Positions 1-7,823 of a DNA stretch of 12,500 bases are shown here, in pieces. Numbering within the stretch: the stretch's first letter is position 1; each line of letters begins with the position of its first letter. The notes beneath the pieces are model-generated. The model saw only the letters and a list, made by a program, of their open reading frames with translations. It made no database searches and was not told the DNA's origin. The position numbers and the translations under genes were made by a program. This DNA is from Glandiceps talaboti (lineage: Eukaryota; Hemichordata; Enteropneusta; Spengelidae), in the NCBI RefSeq assembly GCF_964340395.1, contig NC_135557.1, forward strand, positions 5,071,216 to 5,083,715, in the 5' to 3' direction.

Positions 1-93
1 ATGTATGTATGTATGCATGTATGCATGTATGTATGTGTGTGTGTATGTATGTATGTATGTATGTATGTATGTATGTATGTATGTATGTATGTA
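1..93. repeat. (TATG)n microsatellite
   Basis: The first 93 bases are an almost uninterrupted TATG/ATGT tetranucleotide repeat with a few TGCATG and TGTG variants. It is probably cut by the window edge. The same motif recurs in intron 4 of the gene downstream (3971-4229), so this class of repeat is active in the local genome. There is no coding content. Confidence 0.97.
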
Positions 94-1167
94 GCTATAG
101 ATTCCAGTGACTTCTTCTATAAATAAATAAATCTGCTGAGATTAGTATATACAATTGGTAAACCACAGCGTGTCAAAAGTTACAGTAGAGATTGACAACT
201 ACTCGAGATACATGAAATGAGTTTATACTGTACAGGTGTACAATAAAATAACATATTGATTAATGAACGTATCACATGCGACATATGTGACTGGTTTAAC
301 TAAGATATAAAAGGTTATCACCACATTAGGATTCGCACCTGGAGGGAACAAACAACATTTCTGAATAAGTCATCTGCAGTCAATCATGACCTGGTTAAGG
401 ACAACTAAGTGATGTCACCTTATAATAATAAATGAACACCCATCGTCTATTTTAGATATCAAGTTAATAAGACACAGAATTCTATAACCATACCCCACCT
501 TTTATTTCCAATGTGTTTGCTAAAATTTCCATTTAAGACCTTATATACCAATACTTCAATGTTTTTTATATGACAGACATGAATAGATATCAAACAGATA
601 TTAAGAGAAATAACACTTTACATTTGAAGTTAAAGATTTACATTGACCCGAATTACAACAATAAATGTATTTTATTGAGTAAAAGAAATATTGAATCATT
701 TGTCCACAATTCGCCAAAACTTACGATACAGATATTGATTGAAATGTTCTAATATTATTATCAAAGGAATAACCCGGGGACGTTTATGTCAATGACAATG
801 ACAATGGCGACCATTTGTTAAAGTTATATGTTTCCCGAAAAAGCGAAAAGATAACCCTTGCCTAATCTGAAACAAAATACAAACATCGAGATAATTCCGC
901 TGCAATATCTGGCACGACTCGATCAACCTCAGTAACCCATTTAAGGTAGTCCTTATTCATGCTTATCATGATCAGATTTGAGTTAATACATACTTTAATC
1001 ATACTATACGATAATTTCTGTACATTTTAATGTTATGTGAAATACTTGGTAGGATCTTTTTCTGGAGTTAACATTTTAAATTGTTGTTGTTGAAGATAAC
1101 GCTTGAGTTGTCTCTTCATCATATCAAATCCATCTAAGCTAATATACTTGATGACTATATATTACAG
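94..1167. other. AT-rich upstream region, no gene recognised
   Basis: This stretch precedes the gene and would hold its promoter and any non-coding first exon. I see only short chance ORFs (the longest about 60 codons at 570-752, low complexity, no family resemblance). A short CAATGA-type hexamer repeat lies at about 788-806. The region ends in TATTACAG at 1160-1167, which can act as a splice acceptor for a 5' UTR exon. Confidence 0.6.
306..313 (+). promoter_or_regulatory. Possible TATA box
   Basis: The sequence TATAAAAG matches the metazoan TATA consensus and lies on the strand of the only gene, about 890 bp before its start codon. If used, transcription would begin near 335 and a 5' UTR intron would end at 1167. 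TATA-like strings are common in AT-rich DNA and no initiator or splice donor could be tied to it, so this is weak. Confidence 0.2.
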
Positions 1168-1191
1168 GTAACATAATTGTGGATATCGGAC
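1168..1191 (+). other. Probable end of 5' UTR exon and start-codon context
   Basis: TATTACAG at 1160-1167 resembles a 3' splice site. The 24 bases that follow contain an in-frame TAA at 1174-1176, so the reading frame cannot extend upstream and the first usable start is ATG at 1192. The start context is GACATGG, with a purine at -3 and G at +4, which is strong for animals. CAG|GTAACA here could instead be a splice donor, so the 5' UTR structure stays uncertain. Confidence 0.45.
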
Positions 1192-1259
1192 ATGGCAGAT
1201 CATTCTGGACTGAGGACGAATGACAATGCAAATAATATAGTGACATCCCAGCAAAAGGG
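1192..1259 (+). CDS. Coding exon 1: start codon and short polar N-terminus
   Basis: This exon encodes residues 1-22 and two bases of codon 23 (Gly). The peptide is polar and Asn-rich, with no hydrophobic stretch that could be a signal peptide. The donor is AAAGGG|GTAAGA, close to consensus. It ends in phase 2, and the acceptor at 1606-1607 supplies the single missing base, giving Gly23 and continuing directly into the GT-B frame. That exact phase match, with the strong start context and the upstream in-frame stop, is why this exon was chosen. The intron (1260-1607) is 348 bp. Confidence 0.65.
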
Positions 1260-4200
1260 GTAAGATATTCTATTCTCAATAATGTGTGTCTGCAGTAATT
1301 GATGTTATTAAAACAGTTAACAAACAGTTGTACAAGGCAACGTGTACCTGGTACTTACACAGGTCAGCACTTTATAAAGTACATGATTCAACACTCAATG
1401 TTTGTGCCTTGTATATAACACGTTCTATCTATAGGCTGTCGAAACAAGTAGAAATGACTTCTACTGGAATATAGAGTAAAGCTAAGTTCAGACATGTCAA
1501 AAAGTATTACTTACACCAGTCCAAAGGGGCGTTACTGTTCTTTTTCTGACTATTCTTTTTTTTTCAAAGTGATAAACGTACTTATTACCTGTCTACATTT
1601 TTAATAGATATGACGAGGATCGCCCTGGTGTACTGATCGTCAGTGATCGTTTAGGATGTCATATTCGTGGTGGAATTGCTGCAGCTACACGCCTTCTCAT
1701 CCAACTGCTGAGTACTATTCGTGTCTCGATCCACTGTATAGCTTCCCAAACTACTGGTGACGAAAATATCGCTGCTAAAAAACTCAACGTCAATCTTGTG
1801 TGTCCAAAACCGAGAGGAAAGCATGCACGGGATATTCCAACAACAAACCTGCTAGACCATCCTGAGACATATTTTCCACATTTACGAAAGCTCAGAAACA
1901 TTGCAGTGGTGATAGGATATAGCATGCTTACATCTGAAGCTGCATATTTTATCAGAAATGAAACTTTCCCAACAGCAGCGTTTTATATCGTTAACCTATG
2001 GTCGCTGGATGTCATTCCATTCAGTCTCATTCCAGAGTGCATGGGACGTCCGGATGAATTTGAGGAAAGGAAACGAGACGTACTGAAAAGAGATAGTGTT
2101 TCGGCAACAGCAGCGTTTTCCCTTCATCATACAACTTGGCAATTCTTTAACTCGAGATATGCAGATATACCTCATATCAACCATTCAAAACTGATGTTCC
2201 TTCCTGATACCAAATATTTGGCCAAAGCAGCCCCTGAGATTAAAGATACAGACGAGATCCAAATTTTATCTTTGTTTGAAGACCATGAATTTGAAGATCT
2301 GAAAAGTCACTCTTTTATAGCAGAAGCTATGAATGAAGTAGCAAAGGCATTTCACGGACATAATAAAACAACTCCAAAGTGGAAAATTCTATGTACACCA
2401 ATGGGAAAAGAAAATAACATTCGCAAACGTCTGGAACCTTACTCGCATCTCGACATAGTGACTTCTTCAAATCCGTCACATGATGTGATAGAGGTTGAAA
2501 TCAAGTGTTCAACACTAGTCGTTATACCACCATATGCAATGAATGCCCATCAATTGATGCTGACTGCCATGGCGATGGGTATACCAGTCGTTATTCCAAA
2601 GAGATCATCATATCATGACTTTGTCAAAGAGTATCTAGAAGACTTTGAAGATAGCATCGTGGTTGATGTGGTAGACAAGCCAAACGCACTAAAGGAACAC
2701 ATCATAAATGCAGTTAAAGAGAGGGAAGTTACATTCAAGACAGCTGCAGCGTTAAAGGAAACTCTTGGGAACATAGCAGAGACCTTGCAGAATGTCAATG
2801 GTGAATTCATTGATAGGATTACGTCAGATACAAACGTCATAACGCCACCAGGTAATGACTTGTATTTGCTGGCAGATCTGCTGTCGATATTTTTCGTGTG
2901 ATATTTTTTTCAAAGTTGGGTTACAACCGTCTTTTGTCTTAATACAATTGATAGCACTGACTCATGTCTTACCATTCGAGTATATATAACCTATCGACAA
3001 TCGTTTTTTTCGCAGGTGACGAGTCTCCTCAAGAGGGCGCCTCTTCATCAGATGCCAGTCCTCCACAAAAACGTAGGAAACATGATCGAACGCCAAGTAA
3101 GTTGAATCACTTTGCCATTCATTTAAGAAAATTAATGTAATTCATATTATATTCATATTATTTATACACAACTGAGAAGAAAAGGAAAGAAAAACTGTTC
3201 CTGGTGAGGGCCATAGAAATAGTTCAAGCAGAACTAGTCTAGTCTATGGCCCTGATACTATAAAAATAATAAAATATGTTTAATTGATACTTTATTCTGA
3301 CATGGAGTCGCTTCTTTCCTGGCAAAACACAAGCGATATAGCCCATACTTTGCTTTCTCTCAATAATTTCTCCAAACTAAATCCATAATTATTTTAAATA
3401 TTTTGTGGCTAGTATATAGCACTCTACCTTTCAATGCATTCGATTACAGTTTTTCAATAGTAGAATTGACATACTTTAAACAAAATCGAATGTATTAAAG
3501 CACATAAAACAATAAATGTTAATGTACCAAATATTGTATTCGATTGTTTTTCTCTTCAGATCATGTTAATGTACGTATGGGTATCAGTGGTGGAATATCC
3601 GATGATGGAAAGACAATGGAAGAGGTTGAAGCTGCATTTTATGAACAACATCCAGAATTCGATGAAGCTGCCAGCCAGATGAGTGGTCTCGATAAAGGAC
3701 TAAATGGCGAACGTACTGGGTTTGATAGTGTCTTGTACTCTATGAAGTGTGAGACGTTAGGTGCCTTGGAGTGTCTGTGGAAGAAATACGAAACAGGAGA
3801 ACTTAATCAACTGATGGAGAGGACGATCCTGACTCCAAAACTCCTCAAAGATGTTGGTGCCATCCATATATCTCTGTACACATGCCTCGACATAGAGGAA
3901 TATGATCAATGCAGGAAAGAGCTCATTTTGAAAGAAGGTATGTTTATACGTTGAACTTTGCAATGTTATTTGTATGTATGTATGTATGTATGTATGTATG
4001 TATGTATGTATGTGTGTATTTATTTATGTGTGTGTGTGTGTGTATGTATGTGTGTATGTATGTATGTATGTATGTATGTATGTATGTATGTATGTATGTG
4101 TGTGTATGTATGTATGTATGTATGTATGTATGTATGTATGTATGTATGTATGTATGTATGTATGTATGTATGTATGTGTGTGTATGTATGTATGTATGTA

Positions 4201-4728
4201 CATGTATGTATGTATGTATGTATGTATGTTTAATATTTCATATTTCATATTTTAGGACATAAACCAAGGAACGTTGTTAGTGAGATCAGCAGTATCGAAG
4301 AAGAGACCATAGGTAATAACATTACTACATTATCCAATGAAAACCAGCGTCTCTTAGACCGTGTGAGTGAACTAGAAGTAGATCTGACAATACTTGAAGT
4401 ATCCAATGCCGAACTAAAAACAACGAACGAGTCTTTCAAACTGTCGCTTCATAATGAACAATCTTTGCGAGATAAAATCGAGAGAGCTGCAGTTGACAAA
4501 GCTGTGAGTTTACAAGACGAAATCGGTAAACTTCGCCAATCACTGAATGTGGCTGAAAGAGGAGCTACGGTGGAATCCTTGACAGCGGAAAACAAACTAC
4601 TACAGAGTAAAGTTACCAAACTGGAAAAACGGGTTCTACAACTCGAAGAAGAAAATGCGACACAGCAGAAAGAAATCGCGGCACTGCGTATGGAGATAAC
4701 TGACTTACATACTAAACTCCAAGGTTAG
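1192..4728 (+). CDS. GT-B-like / TRADD-N-like / coiled-coil protein (five coding exons, 747 aa predicted)
   Basis: Joined coding exons are 1192-1259, 1608-2851, 3016-3096, 3560-3937 and 4256-4728 (TAG stop). Intron phases are 2,1,1,1; every junction has GT-AG ends and keeps the frame, and no internal stop occurs, so the gene looks intact. Domain order is a GT4-like GT-B fold (about 28-400), a Ser/Pro linker with a KRRK basic cluster (456-459), a TRADD N-terminal-like domain (about 515-588), and leucine-zipper coiled coils (about 613-746). There is no signal peptide or membrane helix, so I expect a cytosolic or nuclear protein. In vertebrates TRADD couples death receptors to downstream adaptors through its N-terminal domain; TRADD-N-like modules also occur in invertebrate immune proteins. 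From this I infer an oligomeric immune or cell-death adaptor with a modified GT-B head. The exact function is unknown and I recognise no named gene. The C-terminus is ambiguous because the stop overlaps a good splice donor. Confidence 0.75.
1608..2851 (+). CDS. Coding exon 2: GT-B / glycosyltransferase family 4-like domain, motif-degenerate
   Basis: One 1,244-bp exon encodes residues 23-438. The N-terminal half begins with a Rossmann strand and loop, RPGVLIVSDRLG (28-39), followed by the Gly-Gly loop RGGIAAATRLL (43-53) typical of GT-B folds. The C-terminal half starts near residue 240 with EIQILSLF. It includes PPYAMNAHQL and then AMAMGIPVVIP, which aligns without gaps to the GT4 signature (P-S-x-x-E-G-F-G-x4-E-A-M-A-x-G-x-P-V-V). 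In that alignment the two conserved glutamates fall on Met334 and Thr342. The GR...K stretch that binds the sugar-nucleotide phosphates in GT4 enzymes reads LFEDHEFED, without the Arg and Lys, and a His common in the N-domain (V-H-T) appears as Asn152. The fold is well supported; enzyme activity is doubtful. The acceptor is TTTTTAATAG|A, and the donor CCACCAG|GTAATG ends in phase 1. Reading on into the intron gives an unrelated tail to a stop at 2901. Confidence 0.8.
3016..3096 (+). CDS. Coding exon 3: Ser/Pro-rich linker with NLS-like KRRK
   Basis: This 81-bp exon of exactly 27 codons has phase-1 boundaries on both sides. It encodes residues 438-465: an acidic Ser/Pro-rich stretch and then PPQKRRKHDRTPN. 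The PxxKRRK pattern matches the classical monopartite nuclear localisation signal. The acceptor has a T-run ending in CGCAG, and the donor is CCAA|GTAAGT, a perfect 5' splice consensus. Because it is symmetric, skipping it would keep the frame, so splice isoforms with and without the basic cluster are possible. It joins the GT-B-like domain to the TRADD-like domain. Confidence 0.7.
3097..3559 (+). other. Intron 3 with a 47-nt nested hairpin
   Basis: This 463-bp intron runs between the linker exon and the TRADD-like exon, from a GTAAGT donor to a TTTTCTCTTCAG acceptor. It contains an 11-bp perfect inverted repeat, AGGGCCATAGA at 3207-3217 and its complement at 3243-3253. Inside that is a second stem, TAGTTC (3220-3225) with GAACTA (3231-3236). 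The rest is AT-rich with nothing recognised. Confidence 0.6.
3560..3937 (+). CDS. Coding exon 4: TRADD N-terminal-like domain
   Basis: This symmetric phase 1-1 exon of 378 bp covers residues 465-591. The first 50 residues are acidic and of unknown type (GISGGISDDGKTMEEVEAAF). Residues about 515-588 have the pattern of the TRADD N-terminal alpha-beta sandwich: a strand SVLYSMKC (521-528), helix LGALECLWKKYETGELNQLM (531-550), then ILTPKLLKDVG, a strand HISLYTCL (567-574) and a closing helix EEYDQCRKELIL (577-588). The helix ending in YxxGxLxxxL, followed by a strand and then a Cys-containing helix, is what suggests TRADD-N. The acceptor is TTTTCTCTTCAG (strong) and the donor is GAAG|GTATGT (strong). 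The assignment is by eye; an unrelated alpha-beta domain is possible. Confidence 0.65.
3971..4229. repeat. (TATG)n microsatellite filling intron 4
   Basis: About 259 bp of TATG repeats with (TG)n and TATTTATT interruptions occupy most of the 318-bp intron 3938-4255. The array ends about 26 bp before the 3' splice site and begins about 33 bp after the donor, so length changes could affect splicing. Open frames on both strands here (Met-Tyr-Val-Cys or Ile-His-Thr-Tyr repeats) come from the repeat and are not genes. Confidence 0.97.
4256..4728 (+). CDS. Coding exon 5: two-part leucine-zipper coiled coil
   Basis: This exon encodes residues 591-747. A first zipper has leucines at exact heptad spacing at 616, 623, 630, 637 and 644, with Phe at 651. 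A second has Leu 699, 706, 713, 720, then Gln 727, then Leu 734 and 741. They are separated by charged helical sequence and a likely break at Gly693-Ala694. There are no cysteines and the sequence is rich in Glu, Lys and Gln, as in parallel coiled coils that drive oligomerisation. The acceptor CATATTTTAG lies just after the intron-4 microsatellite. The exon ends either at TAG 4726-4728 or at the donor CAAG|GTTAGT, which would cut after 4723 in phase 1 like the preceding junctions. Confidence 0.75.
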
Positions 4729-4828
4729 TGGAAATCAATGTTACAATTTCCGCGTAGAGATATGAACAAAGAATGAAATATTAAAATATTGGAAAATCAT
4801 GACTCCCTATATATTCCACTGTTTACAG

Positions 4829-4908
4829 GTTTGTCCTTTCCACTGCTTTGTGAAAGACATTTCAGAAATTATGTTTTGTCATTTCACACAACCGTTAACG
4901 TTCTTTGA
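4829..4908 (+). CDS. Possible alternative terminal exon
   Basis: If the donor at 4724 is used, TTCCACTGTTTACAG at 4814-4828 offers a pyrimidine-rich acceptor in the correct phase. The frame then runs for 26 residues from Gly747, with a Cys and several hydrophobic residues, to TGA at 4906-4908, giving a 772-residue form. The intron would be only 104 bp, short against the 164-463 bp of the others. No known domain is visible. It may be 3' UTR in all transcripts. Confidence 0.3.
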
Positions 4909-5029
4909 CCGTATTTGTAAGCTATAATATAAAAGTGGGGATTATATTAGCGTGCCATGTAAATGATCATTAATATAAAGCATGTTTTTGTTGTTGTCTT
5001 TTGTTTTTGTTTTTTATGAATGGTTATTC

Positions 5030-5054
5030 AATAAACACCGCCTAAATTAATAAA
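5030..5054 (+). terminator. Tandem polyadenylation signals
   Basis: Two AATAAA hexamers lie at 5030-5035 and 5049-5054. They are followed by a GT/T-rich stretch (CTGGTTCTTGGTTGTTTT, 5055-5072) of the kind that serves as the downstream element. A T/G-rich tract at about 4985-5015 precedes them. They sit about 300 bp after the TAG at 4728 and 120 bp after the alternative TGA at 4908, so they suit the end of this gene under either model. Confidence 0.6.
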
Positions 5055-5457
5055 CTGGTTCTTGGTTGTTTTATATTCATTCATTAGAAACTGTTTATTA
5101 TTCACCTTATTAAACAACATCTTGTAGGAAAGATACAGTTTTATTATCATTCATTTACTAGTCCTCAAAGGATATATAATTTACAACTCACAACAGAATA
5201 ATTAAAGACAACATGAAGAAAACCCCTAAACAAGACGAGTAAAAACAAATACATGAATACAACTTAGCCCCGATTTAACAATTTGACGGCTGGTGGGACA
5301 AAACACTTTCTTTTGAGCATTTAAGACAATGGTATCTTCGACCAGATGGCAGCGTATCAAACTATGCATTTAGTGGATGTTGATCGTCAACAGCAATCAC
5401 ACTAGACTGTCGAGTCGCTCGTGTTTTTTTTTGCTACTTTTCGTCTAAAACAAAGTC

Positions 5458-5528
5458 GTCGCCTCGCTCCATATGCGTACTGATTAGTTACGCGGTTATA
5501 GTATTGCTCCGGATCGACGCGAGGCGAC
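5458..5528. repeat. Nested inverted repeat
   Basis: GTCGCCTCGC at 5458-5467 is the exact complement of GCGAGGCGAC at 5519-5528. The 51-base loop holds a smaller stem, GCGTA (5475-5479) with TACGC (5489-5493). A separate short palindrome, TGTTGA-TCG-TCAACA, lies upstream at 5378-5392. Role unknown. Confidence 0.6.
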
Positions 5529-6003
5529 AACTTCAGTTTTTAATATACATGTATAGATAAAACGTAGCAAAAAAGTGCCGTGCGCAGAATTGCACTATCA
5601 GTAATTTAAGGGCGGAGAGAGTAAGAGTAGGTAGGTCCACAAATTTAGCAGCAGTGAAAGAGATTTTCACAGGTTTGGTTCGATTGACGACAGAGAGCAG
5701 GGGGGGGGATAACAAATGTTAGAATAAGTAAAGCGAGGATCAATAATACTATGATAGAGTAATAGAAGCAGTCATTCGTTTTCTGTCATTCGGGTTGTCA
5801 TTCGTTTTAGCGTCACGCTGAAACGGGCGTTCTTCTTGTCAACATTCGAAACAAACCCGGAAAAGTTTGGAAGTGAATTCGAAGTGATCATGAAGTGAAG
5901 TGTTAGATGTGTTTTGAGCACTTTACATACTGTTGGCGATATAGGAGTGAACGGACGGTAATTTCGTATATTTTAGTTTAAGAAGTTTAATTTACTACCA
6001 TTA

Positions 6004-6076
6004 CCTGTTCCCCGTTGAACAGGAACTGTCACAAATTTTAGTCTTTATAAAATGTATCATCAACCACAGTTCCTGT
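6004..6076. repeat. Overlapping inverted repeats
   Basis: CCTGTTC at 6004-6010 pairs with GAACAGG at 6017-6023 (6-nt loop). ACAGGAACTGT at 6019-6029 pairs perfectly with ACAGTTCCTGT at 6066-6076. The two stems share bases, so they are mutually exclusive. No known element was recognised. Confidence 0.6.
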
Positions 6077-6431
6077 ATCATCGGTATTGAAGGCAACACT
6101 CTTTCAACTAAAGCGTGATGGGGTAAAGAAACCATTCACACCTTTCGTCTCTACAGAGGAAGTTGAATATACTGTCATGAATATAATTTACCTGCGATCG
6201 GACTTGTCAGTGTAGGATTTTTAATGTGGGAGGTGACATGTTATATTTTACTACGCTAATTTGCCTTTTCATTAGTTCAAACACCATTTCAAAGCATTTT
6301 ATGTATTCCATCGCTACATTCTTATTGATCAGTGGCCATATCGCGTTGTGGAGAAACTCCAGTAAAATTGACAATGGAACCCCGATAACATTGACCCGCT
6401 TATCGACCTTAAAAAACACTGCACCACACTG

Positions 6432-7790
6432 ATAAGGGAGAGATCAGTTTTTACGGCCCGGGGGGGGGGGCGGTAAATCAAAGGGGCGCCTTAAGTTCGG
6501 ACTCAAAGAAGAGGGTCATCATTTTTACAAAGTGAATAAGGGGAGTCACCTTATTTTCAACAACGGAACGAAATCATGAACCACCCTGCTGTAATTAATA
6601 ACAATAAACCATAAACAAGGGCTATAAATATACGTTCAAATATAACATAAATTGTTTGTCTCTTGATACATCCCAAGCATATGACATGGAGTCCATAACA
6701 TTGCACCTTTTAAACACTTCTCAATATTGCAGGCCATGAGTTGCATTGTGTCGTCATGTGATATAAAAATGTTCATGTGTAGCTGTAAACGTAACACATG
6801 ATAAATGAAATACCTTGAAATTTACTGGATGGACTGACTCTAAAATATGTGCCTCCATTGACCTGAACATGTTGAGTTGTACACAAACATAGCTAATAGA
6901 GATACACTTTCAAATAATTTAATGAATTTTATCTCTAAATGGTAACTGACCTCCACTGTGCATGTTTTTCCCAAATTTTCTCATTTTTTTCTTGATCTTT
7001 TTTTATTATTATTTGTGTCAATATGATTTGAAATGATTTAAACTTTTGAAACCCTAAAATTAGTGATACTTTTATGATATAATTAAGTTGTGTTATACTT
7101 CTGAATGGTATTCTAAATGGCCTCCAAATGGTGTTCATTTTTCAAAAAGCTCTTACTGTGGGAGGGGACACCCACTCCCAACCTCCCCCTCCCCGCGTTT
7201 GTATAGCATGCTCGCACGCGCATAACGTGCACTTCACCCCATACTGTTTCCAGTTATCTCCCTACTTTGAAACTACCTGAAACCCCTAGGTTTACAATTA
7301 TATTAACTCACTTTCTAACATAATTATACTTTATAATTAGCTGAATTAATCTATAATGGTAATAGCTCACTCAATCTAAGAGATATCCTAGAACTTTTGG
7401 TTACTAAACCATGAATATTTTGCATGTCCAGTCATACTTCACATAGGGTTCCTGTCTAAAGAGCTTTATACGTGTGAAGCAATGGATTTCGGACACCAAT
7501 TTACCAGATACACTTAAAATTAATGTAAAAAAGAAGTACAATTAACTAATAAAAATATGCAGTGTGCTTTATTGTGGTTTAAGAATCTAGAGTGTCTTTT
7601 GCAAGCACAAGAAGAATATTTCTTGTCAACAGATGTCAGGGAGGGGGTCAGTGTGTTTTTTTTATTTGTCAGAGGTCGGGGGTTGGATCGTTTTGTGGAT
7701 GAATCACAGGGTGGGGTCACTATTTTTAAGTTCAACACGAACAAGAAGTCACCGGTCCACCCCGGCCGTAAAAACTGATCGCTCCCTAAT
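6432..7790. mobile_element. Putative non-autonomous DNA element bounded by 27-bp inverted repeats
   Basis: Bases 6432-6458 match the reverse complement of 7764-7790 at 25 of 27 positions; the shared core is GATCAGTTTTTACGGCC. This gives a 1,359-bp segment with inverted ends. No transposase is visible inside. Just inside the left end is an 11-G run (6460-6470). Both sides carry GGGTCA...TTTT modules (6509-6555; 7637-7735), a style I associate with dispersed invertebrate repeats. A GC-rich block with CCTCCCCCTCCCC lies at about 7155-7200. Target-site duplications are not clear, so the alternative is two separate copies of one repeat in opposite orientation. Confidence 0.45.
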
Positions 7791-7823
7791 ACCACTCTTT
7801 TGTATGGAAGACTGGTGAGAACA

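Larger units (their letters stand above)
5076..6431. other. Intergenic region, no gene recognised
   Basis: No frame here shows credible coding sequence. The overlapping chance ORFs near 6207-6432 on both strands lack splice or codon support, although the minus-strand one could be a fragment of an unknown element. Visible structures are a 10-bp inverted repeat (5458-5467 with 5519-5528), three GTCATTCG repeats (5771-5778, 5785-5792, 5797-5804), a G9 run near 5701-5708, and nested inverted repeats at 6004-6076. The segment at about 5740-5990 is less AT-rich and could hold a promoter or 5' exon of a neighbouring gene, but I could not define one. Confidence 0.5.

Noticed and set aside
570-752. 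60-codon frame upstream of the gene
   Set aside because: AT-rich, biased to Asn/Lys/Ile, no domain, and it does not splice in frame to exon 1; most likely chance.
2852-2901. Gene ending at the TGA at 2899-2901 straight after the GT-B domain
   Set aside because: A good donor (CCAG|GTAATG) lies at 2852, and the next exon joins in the same phase with strong splice sites on both sides; the 2852-2901 tail looks intronic. An intron-retaining isoform cannot be excluded.
3909-4262. Several open frames on both strands with Met-Tyr-Val-Cys or Ile-His-Thr-Tyr repeats
   Set aside because: They are translations of the (TATG)n microsatellite inside intron 4.
6207-6432. Overlapping 70- and 68-codon frames on opposite strands
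   Set aside because: Neither shows a recognisable domain, start context or splice partner; at most a fragment of an unidentified element.
6460-6470. G-quadruplex from the 11-G run
   Set aside because: A single G run with no neighbouring G3 tracts at suitable spacing does not support a defined intramolecular quadruplex.
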